Assembly (NCBI RefSeq): GCF_015767245.1
Contig: NZ_JADOTV010000016.1
Span: 31,219-94,388 of the forward strand
Length of the DNA: 63,170 nt
Direction of reading: 5' to 3'
DNA from: Aureivirga sp. CE67
GTDB lineage: Bacteria > Bacteroidota > Bacteroidia > Flavobacteriales > Flavobacteriaceae
Position 1 is the stretch's first letter, and each line of letters opens with the position of its first letter. Of the stretch, positions 7,540 to 14,404 are shown piece after piece. The notes beneath the pieces were generated by a model. The model worked only from the letters and a program-made list of their open reading frames with translations. It did not search any database and had not been told where the DNA came from. The translations under genes and the position numbers were made by a program.

Positions 7540-7614
7540 CGGGGTGTAGCGTAGCCCGGTCATCGCGCCTCGTTTGGGACGAGGAGGTCGCAGGTTCGAA
7601 TCCTGCCACCCCGA
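7540..7614 (+). tRNA. tRNA-Pro (TGG), copy 2
   Basis: Identical 75-nt tRNA to copy 1, with TGG anticodon. Promoter region and terminator are also duplicated, so the whole cassette was copied about 698 bp downstream. Confidence 0.97.
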
Positions 7615-7619
7615 CAAAA

Positions 7620-7641
7620 GCCTTACTAATTTTAGTGAGGC
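7620..7641 (+). terminator. Terminator of tRNA-Pro copy 2
   Basis: GCCTTACTAA-TT-TTAGTGAGGC with one wobble pair, followed by TTTTTC; same as copy 1 with small changes. Confidence 0.86.
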
Positions 7642-7761
7642 TTTTTCTTTTTTATACACTTTTCTGTTTTGAATTCTGAATACTTTCAAAAATTATTAAT
7701 TATTTTATCAAAAGACTTATATGAATTTTCAAAAAAAATTGTAGATTTTCAGACCAAAAAA

Positions 7762-8469
7762 ATGAAAATGAAAAGAACTTTAATTGTATTGCTATTAATT
7801 ACATTTAAAACATTCGCGCAAAAAAATATTTCAATAGAATTTCATGATAATGTATACTATGATGTTTTTATAGGGGATGTTAATTTGACAAATTTCAAAC
7901 CTTGGGAACGAGTTTTAGACTTGAAAGTGTCTCCCGATAAAAGATATTTCTTTTTTAGACATAAAGAAGATAAAGGAAAAGCTTATAAGTTGACATTATA
8001 TGATTTTCAAACTCAGAAAAAAATTGTTGAAATAATTCCTGGCTTTGGTGGAAGCTTTGAATGGACAATGAATAATAAGATAATTCATAGATGGGGTTGT
8101 GGTACAAATTGTGCAAACTTTAGGATGTATGATTTAAGTTTAAATGAAATATTTTTTACGCTATCTAGTGGAGGATTTTCAGAAAGTCCTAAAAAAGATA
8201 TTTTAGTTCAATTTGGAATGCGAGGAAAAGATTTTTGGATTTTTGATTTAAGAAGTATTCAAGAAGATCAATCTGTGAAAATTTTCCACAAAAAATTTGA
8301 TGAAACAGATGAAATGAATATTTGGAGCTTAAAATTTGATTCAAATTATAGTTTTTCTATAGAAACACACGATGACGCTTCTAAAAAAGAGGTTTTGAAG
8401 TTCAATATTAATGAGCTTTCTTTTAAATATGGTAAATCAGCAGACATAGGAGAATATTACTCTAGATAA
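7762..8469 (+). CDS. Secreted protein of unknown function, beta-propeller-like
   Basis: Not recognised as a named family. The start is placed at ATG 7762 (or 7768) because a clean signal peptide follows (MKMKRTLIVLLLITFKTFAQ). An in-frame ATG at 7669 would add 31 residues that hide the signal and begin only 28 bases after a tRNA terminator. The mature part of about 215 aa is rich in beta strands and has WD40/TolB-like phrases (VLDLKVSPDKRYFFF; YKLTLYDFQTQKKIVEI; DFWIFDLRSI) and a CGTNC pair. Probably periplasmic or secreted. It is followed after 45 bp by another secreted hypothetical. Confidence 0.7.
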   Translation: MKMKRTLIVLLLITFKTFAQKNISIEFHDNVYYDVFIGDVNLTNFKPWERVLDLKVSPDKRYFFFRHKEDKGKAYKLTLYDFQTQKKIVEIIPGFGGSFEWTMNNKIIHRWGCGTNCANFRMYDLSLNEIFFTLSSGGFSESPKKDILVQFGMRGKDFWIFDLRSIQEDQSVKIFHKKFDETDEMNIWSLKFDSNYSFSIETHDDASKKEVLKFNINELSFKYGKSADIGEYYSR

Positions 8470-8514
8470 AAAAACTAATTACTAAAGAAAACCGAAACTT
8501 ATTTAATTTAATAT

Positions 8515-9345
8515 ATGAAAACAATAAAAATTGTAATGTTGTTATTTCTTTCCATAACAACATCATTTGCGCAAACAAAAGAAGAAAAGATAATGGAAGA
8601 GGCAATGTTGCTTTATAACTCTGAAAAAGCATCATGGCATGGAACAGATATTTTTATGGCAAAATATTCAGATTTAAAGTCTGTTGCTGGAGGTTATGTG
8701 TCGTACTCAAAAGACGGAAAACACCACTGTATTTTTTATGACAAACAAGAAACTCCAAATGTTTTGGTAAGATTTTCCTTTGATGATGATTTTGATCTGT
8801 CAAAAGTGAAAATTGATGATGACAAACGAAAGGTTTCTGAGAAAGAATTGAATCTTATTACGATAAAAAAAATTGCTCATAATAAAGTAAGAACTGATTC
8901 TATATTTAAGCATTATGAAAATTCAAATTTGAACTTAGTTCCGATTATCTCTAAGAAAGAGAAAAAAGTTTATGCTATAACAGGACTTAATGTTGGTGGA
9001 GTTGTTGTTTTAGGTAATGATTATTTAATGACTTTTAATAAAAAGAATAAACTGAAAAAAATAAAAAGTCTTCACAAAAATATTTTGACTTTTGATACTT
9101 CGGATCAAGAAATAAATAAAGGTGCTGTAACAATGCATTCTCATTTAAAATCTTCAGGGTATATGATTTCTCCTGTTGATGTTTGTACATTAATGTTATA
9201 TGAACCTTATGCTGGTTGGAAGCAACACATAGTTGTATCGGAAAAATTTGTTTCTTTTTTCGATATTAAGGAAAGAAGCTTAGTGATTATCACTCGTAAA
9301 GCATATGATAGAATGAATGAACATTTTGAGAAAAAAGAAAAATAA
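8515..9345 (+). CDS. Secreted protein with a JAMM-like HxH...SxxD motif
   Basis: 276 aa with a signal peptide (MKTIKIVMLLFLSITTSFAQ) and no recognised family. The C-terminal third reads GAVTMHSHLKSS then ISPVDVCTLM, a His-Ser-His followed by Ser-x-x-Asp. This resembles the JAMM/MPN+ zinc site (HxHx7SxxD), although the spacer here is eight residues. A hydrophobic strand and an aromatic-rich strand follow (HIVVSEKFVSFFDI), as in MPN domains. If real, it would be an exported metallopeptidase-like protein, which is unusual. The motif could be chance. It ends at a strong terminator and may be cotranscribed with the previous gene. Confidence 0.68.
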   Translation: MKTIKIVMLLFLSITTSFAQTKEEKIMEEAMLLYNSEKASWHGTDIFMAKYSDLKSVAGGYVSYSKDGKHHCIFYDKQETPNVLVRFSFDDDFDLSKVKIDDDKRKVSEKELNLITIKKIAHNKVRTDSIFKHYENSNLNLVPIISKKEKKVYAITGLNVGGVVVLGNDYLMTFNKKNKLKKIKSLHKNILTFDTSDQEINKGAVTMHSHLKSSGYMISPVDVCTLMLYEPYAGWKQHIVVSEKFVSFFDIKERSLVIITRKAYDRMNEHFEKKEK

Positions 9346-9353
9346 AATGAAAA

Positions 9354-9381
9354 GCCATTATACTTTGATTCGTATAATGGC
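9354..9381 (+). terminator. Terminator after the JAMM-like gene
   Basis: 10-bp perfect stem GCCATTATAC / GTATAATGGC with an 8-base loop and TTTTT tail. An A-rich left flank may also serve the convergent minus-strand gene. Confidence 0.88.
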
Positions 9382-9431
9382 TTTTTAATTGAGGTTGTAA
9401 GAATTAAATTATTTTTTAGTAAATAATACCA

Positions 9432-9905
9432 TTACCTAGGACTATAAACTGCAAGTTTTACAGGTAAATCCACTTCCATTTTTTCTGCTGCAAAAGTAGC
9501 TTTCTCTTTATCAAAAAACCGTTTTACAGGAATTTTGATTCTATGGTTTTCGCTCATTAAGCAAATATCAAAAGCTTGACTTCTAGTTTTAGATTTGTTT
9601 TGACTTAAACTTGATGTAGATTGTACAAGGTTTTTAGTTAAAATTCCGATATACGGAAACTCTTCTAATTTTTTCCATTTTCCTACTTTTATTCCAAAAT
9701 AACTAGAATATTCTTTGAAGCGTTGTTTTTCTATATCGAACATAACTCCTGTAAAAGAAAAAGCAAATAAACCTCCAAAGAAAACAAGCATAATCCCTAC
9801 TAAAAATCGGAAGTCTATAAATACAAAAATAGAAAGTATTAAAATCAGATATCCGAAAAAGACTATTGCATTCGGAAACATTTTTTGTGTTTTGAAATTT
9901 GTCAT
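9432..9905 (-). CDS. Small membrane protein of unknown function
   Basis: 157 aa. Two closely spaced transmembrane helices lie near residues 12-30 and 33-53 (VFFGYLILILSIFVFI; FLVGIMLVFFGGLFAFSF). A soluble C-terminal part of about 100 residues follows, with the pattern of bPH2-like small membrane proteins (FDIEKQRFKEYSSYFGIKVGKWKKLEEFPYI). The family is not identified with certainty. Monocistronic on the minus strand, convergent with the preceding plus-strand gene. Confidence 0.7.
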   Translation of the reverse strand: MTNFKTQKMFPNAIVFFGYLILILSIFVFIDFRFLVGIMLVFFGGLFAFSFTGVMFDIEKQRFKEYSSYFGIKVGKWKKLEEFPYIGILTKNLVQSTSSLSQNKSKTRSQAFDICLMSENHRIKIPVKRFFDKEKATFAAEKMEVDLPVKLAVYSPR

Positions 9906-10072
9906 AGTATAATTTTTTTATAAATGTTTAGAGAAATATACGGAATTATCTGTTTGATTTATAAATATTTATTTTTTTAAAGGTTAAAAATGATTTTTAT
10001 TTCTAAAATGAATTAAACTTTTAAAACTTTTTAGAGTCTAAATTATCTACGAAAACTTTAAATGACTGAATT

Positions 10073-10639
10073 ATGAGAAATTCTAAAATACTTACTTCGT
10101 TTTTGTTGGTGGTTTTTCTATTTGTAGCACAAGATTCTTTTGCGCAAAGAAGAAAGAAAAGAGTTGTAGTAAAAACTCCTAATAAAACGGTGGTTCATAC
10201 TAATAGAGGAAAAGTTGTTTATAGAAAACCTACTCCAAAAGTGAGAGTTGTAAGAACATTACCAAACTCTACTGTTGTGATTAAGAAAAATGGACATAGA
10301 TATCATTATCATTCGGGAGTTTATTACAGACATATTAATGGTAAATACGTGGTAGTTTCTGCTCCATATGGAATTCGAGTGAAAACACTTCCAGTTGGTT
10401 ATAAGACAGTAGTAGTTCTCGGAAAACCTTACTATTATTATCAAGGAACGTATTATGTGAAAAAGAATAAAGAGTATAAAGTAGTAGAAGCTCCAGAAGA
10501 TGTGGTAGTTTATGAATTGCCAGAAGAAGCAGAGCAAGTGACTATTGATGGTAAAAACTATTATGAGTACAACGGAAAATTGTATAAAGTAGTTACAAAA
10601 CCAGAAGGAAAAGCTTTTAAAGTAGTAGGATATTTATAA
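10073..10639 (+). CDS. DUF6515-like secreted protein
   Basis: 188 aa with a signal peptide ending in SFAQ, then a basic linker (RRKKRVVVK) and a repetitive beta-rich region with the signature of DUF6515: the phrase LP.G...V.V.G..YYYY.G.YY recurs (TLPNSTVVIKKNGHRYHYHSG; TLPVGYKTVVVLGKPYYYY; ELPEEAEQVTIDGKNYYEY). About three repeats of 50 residues are visible, the region is rich in Tyr, Val and Lys, and there are no cysteines. Probably an envelope or surface protein of unknown role. Family name is from memory. Confidence 0.78.
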   Translation: MRNSKILTSFLLVVFLFVAQDSFAQRRKKRVVVKTPNKTVVHTNRGKVVYRKPTPKVRVVRTLPNSTVVIKKNGHRYHYHSGVYYRHINGKYVVVSAPYGIRVKTLPVGYKTVVVLGKPYYYYQGTYYVKKNKEYKVVEAPEDVVVYELPEEAEQVTIDGKNYYEYNGKLYKVVTKPEGKAFKVVGYL

Positions 10640-10676
10640 GAATAACATTTTTTAGTGATATTATTGATTGTTTGAG

Positions 10677-10704
10677 CCGATTTAAGTCTACGGATTTAAG
10701 TCGG
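10677..10704 (+). terminator. Terminator of the DUF6515-like gene
   Basis: 12-bp stem CCGATTTAAGTC / GATTTAAGTCGG with two wobble pairs, loop TACG, followed by eight T. Confidence 0.9.
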
Positions 10705-10726
10705 TTTTTTTTATTAACCTTGAAAT

Positions 10727-10756
10727 ATATACATCCTTCCGTGTTTTGTATACGTC
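10727..10756 (+). promoter_or_regulatory. Direct-repeat operator, probable AraC-family site, before the MipA-like gene
   Basis: Two half-sites exactly 21 bp apart: ATATACATC (10727-10735) and GTATACGTC (10748-10756), each followed by CT. Direct repeats two helical turns apart are the usual binding pattern for AraC-type activators. The same arrangement stands before 11711, at the same distance from its -7 box, and an araC-type gene lies 3 kb downstream. Confidence 0.6.
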
Positions 10757-10774
10757 CTAGTGGAGGAATACTTT

Positions 10775-10782
10775 CATTTTTG
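10775..10782 (+). promoter_or_regulatory. -7 box of the MipA-like gene
   Basis: CATTTTTG matches TAnnTTTG at seven of eight positions and begins 27 bases after the start of the proximal operator half-site. The lack of a good -33 box fits an activator-dependent promoter. Confidence 0.5.
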
Positions 10783-10809
10783 CTTCATAAATTTAAATAA
10801 TGTGTAAAA

Positions 10810-11601
10810 ATGAAAAAAGATATTAAGGTTTACTTGTTATGTTTTATAATTTCTCTTTTTAGTATTTCAAAAATAAATGCGCAAAATGCAGAAACTACCC
10901 CAAAGAAAATTCAGTTTTCTGCAGGATTTGGTTTAGCTTCTTTTCCAACATATGAAGGCTCTGATGAAAATTTAATACTCCCTTCGGTATATTTTTCGGC
11001 TGACTGGAACAAGGGTCAGTACATCAGGATGTCTGTAGCTGGAATTGAAGCAAACCTTCTTCCAAGTAAAAAATGGTCTTTTGGTCCAAGATTAACTTTT
11101 CGAACTCCAAGAAATGAAGATTGGGTAGATAATGAATTTATCAATGAGTTAGAAGATATTGATTTGGCAACTTCTCTAGGACTTTTTACAAGGTATAGAT
11201 TTAAGAAAATGGATGCTAAAATTGAATATACACAAGATATTTCTGGTGTTCACGAAGGAGGAGTAGGAAGATTGGACTTGGGTTATACATGTAGAAAAGG
11301 TAAATGGATAACTAGACTTTCTGCTTCTACTTCTTTCGCTACAAAAAATTATATGGAAACTTATTTTGGTTTAAATGGTGAAAATATTGGAACCAGCACA
11401 ATGGATTATTACTATCCTGAGGCTGGAATCAAAGATGTTGGAGCTGGAATCCGAACTACTTATGTAATGAGTAGAAAATGGATGCTTGTCGGATCTATTA
11501 ATTATACAAGACTTTTAGGGGATGCAGTAGATAGTCCAATTGTAGAATTAGGAAATGAAAATCAAATTGCAGGAACTCTAATGGCTATTTATAGGTTTTA
11601 A
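10810..11601 (+). CDS. MipA/OmpV-like outer membrane protein
   Basis: 263 aa with an N-terminal signal peptide (cleavage after KINAQ) and alternating hydrophobic strands ending in an aromatic residue (TLMAIYRF), as expected for an outer-membrane beta-barrel. The opening FSAGFGLASFPTYEGSDENLILPSVYFSADW is the MipA/OmpV pattern (glycine-rich strand, Y-E-G-S-D, P-x-x-x-a). In proteobacteria such proteins are scaffolds for murein enzymes or porin-like proteins; the role here is unknown. Monocistronic but sharing a regulatory site with the downstream three-gene operon, so they probably respond to the same signal. Confidence 0.88.
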   Translation: MKKDIKVYLLCFIISLFSISKINAQNAETTPKKIQFSAGFGLASFPTYEGSDENLILPSVYFSADWNKGQYIRMSVAGIEANLLPSKKWSFGPRLTFRTPRNEDWVDNEFINELEDIDLATSLGLFTRYRFKKMDAKIEYTQDISGVHEGGVGRLDLGYTCRKGKWITRLSASTSFATKNYMETYFGLNGENIGTSTMDYYYPEAGIKDVGAGIRTTYVMSRKWMLVGSINYTRLLGDAVDSPIVELGNENQIAGTLMAIYRF

Positions 11602-11622
11602 ATAAAAATACATCAGTGATTT

Positions 11623-11652
11623 GTATACAATAATCCTTGATTTGTGTAAGTC
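11623..11652 (+). promoter_or_regulatory. Direct-repeat operator, probable AraC-family site, before the SRPBCC operon
   Basis: Half-sites GTATACAAT (11623-11631) and GTGTAAGTC (11644-11652), 21 bp apart. Both are preceded by TGATTT, giving an 11-base repeat TGATTTGTRTA. They align with the half-sites at 10727 and 10748. Confidence 0.58.
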
Positions 11653-11670
11653 AAAGCACTGATTTCTTTA

Positions 11671-11678
11671 GAGTTTTG
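11671..11678 (+). promoter_or_regulatory. -7 box of the SRPBCC operon
   Basis: GAGTTTTG, seven of eight to TAnnTTTG, again 27 bases after the start of the proximal half-site, the same spacing as at 10775. Confidence 0.48.
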
Positions 11679-11710
11679 CTTAAAACATTTTTCAATTAAA
11701 AACATTTAAC

Positions 11711-12283
11711 ATGATTAAAAAATTAAAACAATTCGGTTTTGCAATTTTATTAAGCTCTTTGATAATATCTTGTAGTGATGATGATAGTGATGATTTCGTT
11801 GCTTGTGCTGCTGAAGCTGAATCGGGATATGTTACCCAAGTGAGTGAAGAAAAATCAGATGTTTATACTTCAATTGTAATAAATGCTACACCAAATCAAG
11901 TTTGGGAAGTTCTTACAGATTTTGAGAAGATGCCAAATTGGAGTTCTACTTTCAAAGGTTTAGAAGGAGATGTAAGAGACGGAGGTCAAATTAATGCTTT
12001 GTTTTTAACACAAGGACAAGTTATTGGTTTTCCTCATGCTTTGATTTATGATGAAGGAGTAAGTTATGGTTGGTCAGATGAAATTATTACGATTCCAGGA
12101 ATTGTAGATAACCATTTTTATACAATCGAAAACTGTGGAAGTGAAGTTCTTTTTGTACAAACAGATGAGTTTACTGGTAATAATGAAAATATTCCAGCTT
12201 TCGGATTGGCAAATGCAGTTTTAGAAGGTTATCAAACATTTAATAAAGAATTGAAAGAAGAAGTAGAAAGAAGATTTAATTAA
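11711..12283 (+). CDS. SRPBCC (START-like) domain lipoprotein
   Basis: 190 aa. Lipoprotein signal with lipobox IISC near residue 21, followed by an Asp/Ser-rich spacer (SDDDSDD), the usual surface-lipoprotein context in Bacteroidota. The remainder is a polyketide-cyclase/START-like domain: TSIVINATPNQVWEVLTDFEKMPNWSSTF, then GGQINALF and a long C-terminal helix. SRPBCC domains bind hydrophobic ligands, so this may be an envelope binding protein or a hydrolase-like protein for a lipophilic compound. It heads a tight operon with a DUF3237-like lipoprotein (6-bp gap) and an SDR. Confidence 0.88.
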   Translation: MIKKLKQFGFAILLSSLIISCSDDDSDDFVACAAEAESGYVTQVSEEKSDVYTSIVINATPNQVWEVLTDFEKMPNWSSTFKGLEGDVRDGGQINALFLTQGQVIGFPHALIYDEGVSYGWSDEIITIPGIVDNHFYTIENCGSEVLFVQTDEFTGNNENIPAFGLANAVLEGYQTFNKELKEEVERRFN

Positions 12284-12289
12284 GAAAGA

Positions 12290-13423
12290 ATGAAAAGACA
12301 ATTTATAAAATTTAGTATCGTAGTTTTCTCGCTTATCGGATTTGTTTCTTGTAGTGAAGATGATGATAATAATGTGGTAGAAAACCCAAACGAAGAAGTA
12401 GTTGAGGAGGAAGAGGAAGAAGTTGATTCTGTCTTTGAAAATTTAGCAGATAATCCAGATGCAGTTTTATTATACCAAACAACTGCACAAGTAACAGGAG
12501 CTGAAACTTTCGGAGCTGCATTTACGGATCCACTTCCAGAAGAAGGAAGAAGAGTGAACTTTCTTTTTGAAGGTCCAGTAAATGGAGAAATCAATGGAAC
12601 TTTAAAAGGAACGGATTACGGAACGATGTTGCCAAATGGAAATGTAATTGTAGATGTTCATGCAACTATTGAAACGAATGATGGAGCAAAAATCGCTGTA
12701 AGATATAAAGGAGAAACGGTTCCGAATAGTCAAACAATCTCAGATTTGACAGAAACAGGAACTTTGATTTCAAACCATCCAGATTATGCTCATTTAAATG
12801 ATATGTTTATTGTAGGAGTAGGAACTTCAGATAATACAACAAATACTTTAATGATTAGTATTTATGGTTTTGAAGAAGATCCTTTTGATGGAGAAAATCC
12901 ATATCCACATCAAGAATTACCAGATTTTGAAAACTATCCTTATAACTGGGATAATATTCAAGAAAATCCAAACGCAACATTAGTTTATGAAGCTCAAGCA
13001 CAGTCAACAAATATAGAAGGGTTTGGAGCAAATCCTGCGGAGGTTTTTGGAGGTCAGGTTGCTATTCCAGTAGAAGGAATTCGTATGAATGTAGATTTTG
13101 CAGGAACAACTACAGGAGAGTTAAGTGGAAATTTATCAGGAACAGATTATGTGGTGGTTTTACCAAATGGAAATTTAATCGTAGATGTTCACGGAATTAT
13201 TGAAACAGAAGAAGGAGAAAAGGTAGCTTTAAAAGTAGATGGATTATTAATTCCATCAGAAACTCCTGGAGTTGGAAACTTTTTTGAGTTGGCTTCTTAC
13301 ACAAGTTATTACGAAGGTTTTGAATATTTAAATGAAAAATACATCATAGGAGTAGGAACTTCGGATAATATCAATAATGTATTGACGCTTCGTTTGTATC
13401 GTTTTGATGAAAATCCATTATAA
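12290..13423 (+). CDS. Lipoprotein with two tandem DUF3237-like domains
   Basis: 377 aa. Lipobox FVSC near residue 21 is followed by an acidic linker of about 25 residues (EEVVEEEEEEVDSVFE). Two homologous halves follow, about 48-200 and 218-376. Each reads ENPDA.L.Y...AQ, then GxRxNxxFxG...GExxGxLxGTDY, then LPNGNxIVDVHxxIET..G.K and a closing FxVGVGTSDNxxNxLxxxxYxF. The G-T-D-Y/L-P-N-G/D-V-H pattern is reminiscent of DUF3237, normally a single-domain protein. Internal duplication is direct from sequence; ligand unknown. Middle gene of the SRPBCC-SDR operon. Confidence 0.75.
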   Translation: MKRQFIKFSIVVFSLIGFVSCSEDDDNNVVENPNEEVVEEEEEEVDSVFENLADNPDAVLLYQTTAQVTGAETFGAAFTDPLPEEGRRVNFLFEGPVNGEINGTLKGTDYGTMLPNGNVIVDVHATIETNDGAKIAVRYKGETVPNSQTISDLTETGTLISNHPDYAHLNDMFIVGVGTSDNTTNTLMISIYGFEEDPFDGENPYPHQELPDFENYPYNWDNIQENPNATLVYEAQAQSTNIEGFGANPAEVFGGQVAIPVEGIRMNVDFAGTTTGELSGNLSGTDYVVVLPNGNLIVDVHGIIETEEGEKVALKVDGLLIPSETPGVGNFFELASYTSYYEGFEYLNEKYIIGVGTSDNINNVLTLRLYRFDENPL

Positions 13424-13432
13424 AAATAAAAT

Positions 13433-14317
13433 ATGAAACAATTAGTAGTTAGTTTAGTTATTTGTCTTTTGTTTAATGTTCAAAATATTCTTGCACAAAA
13501 AACGAAAGATTCAAAGGTAATTTTGATTACAGGAACGGCATCCGGAATGGGAAAAGCTTTTGCTGAAAAATTGATCAAAGAAGGTCATATTGTTTATGGA
13601 GGAGATATTCAATATAAAAAGAATGAATATTTAAATTCTATTGGAGGTCATTCTCTAAAAATGGATGTGACAAAAGATGATGAGGTAAAGGCTGGTGTTG
13701 CAAAAATTATCAAAGATCATGGGGAAATTGATGTTTTGATTAACAATGCAGGTTACGGATTATATGGAGCTGTAGAAGAAGTTACAATGGAAGATGCTTT
13801 TGCACAATTTGATGTAAATTTGTTCGGAATGGCACGAGTGACAAAAGCAGTTCTTCCTCATATGAGAAAACAAAAATCTGGAGAAATTATCAATATTTCT
13901 TCAATGGGAGGTAAGATTTATACAGGACTTGGAGCTTGGTATCATGCAACGAAACATGCTGTTGAAGGTTGGAGCGATTGTCTACGTGTGGAAGTAAAAC
14001 AGTTTGGGATTGATGTGGTAATTGTTGAGCCTGGAATGATTAATACAAATTTCATGAATGCAATGATGAAATACATTAAAAAATACCAGCCAAATTCGAA
14101 TTATCAGCACATGTATAAAAGAATGGCAGAAGCGACTCCAACAACAATGACAGAGCCAGAAGTTATAGCCGAATTAATTAATCAAATTGTTGCTACAAAA
14201 AATCCAGAAACAAGATACGTAAAAGGATTTTTGGCAGAAAGATTGATCAATTTTAGAAAGCAACATGGAGATAAGGCTTACGATAATCTTCTATTAAACG
14301 GGCCGCAAGGACAGTAA
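13433..14317 (+). CDS. Short-chain dehydrogenase/reductase with an N-terminal signal peptide
   Basis: Classical SDR: cofactor motif TGTASGMG near 33-40, NNAG near 104-107, catalytic Ser in ISSMGG, and YHATK catalytic Tyr/Lys near 163-167. The C-terminal part ends in a substrate loop (VEPGMINTNF). Uniquely, the only start gives MKQLVVSLVICLLFNVQNILAQ, a good signal peptide with the AQ cleavage typical of this genome. Exported SDRs are odd because NAD(P)H is cytoplasmic. It starts 9 bp after the DUF3237-like gene and closes the operon. Substrate unknown. Confidence 0.9.
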   Translation: MKQLVVSLVICLLFNVQNILAQKTKDSKVILITGTASGMGKAFAEKLIKEGHIVYGGDIQYKKNEYLNSIGGHSLKMDVTKDDEVKAGVAKIIKDHGEIDVLINNAGYGLYGAVEEVTMEDAFAQFDVNLFGMARVTKAVLPHMRKQKSGEIINISSMGGKIYTGLGAWYHATKHAVEGWSDCLRVEVKQFGIDVVIVEPGMINTNFMNAMMKYIKKYQPNSNYQHMYKRMAEATPTTMTEPEVIAELINQIVATKNPETRYVKGFLAERLINFRKQHGDKAYDNLLLNGPQGQ

Positions 14318-14336
14318 TTTGTAATATTATTTGATG

Positions 14337-14382
14337 AAAATTCCTTTTGCTTGAGTTGAAAAATTTGAGTAAAGGGAATTTT
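14337..14382 (+). terminator. Terminator of the SRPBCC-DUF3237-SDR operon
   Basis: 16-bp stem AAAATTCCTTTTGCTT / GAGTAAAGGGAATTTT with wobble pairs and a 14-base loop, followed by GTTAATTT; the T-tract is short. Confidence 0.65.
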
Positions 14383-14404
14383 GTTAATTTAAAAAGAAAG
14401 AAAG

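Noticed and set aside
7465-7689. 74-aa minus-strand frame over tRNA-Pro copy 2
   Set aside because: Antisense of a tRNA (contains the usual GWQDSNLRPPRPKRG artefact peptide).
10259-10537. 92-aa minus-strand frame inside the DUF6515-like gene
   Set aside because: Shadow of the repetitive Tyr/Val coding sequence on the other strand; no signals of its own.
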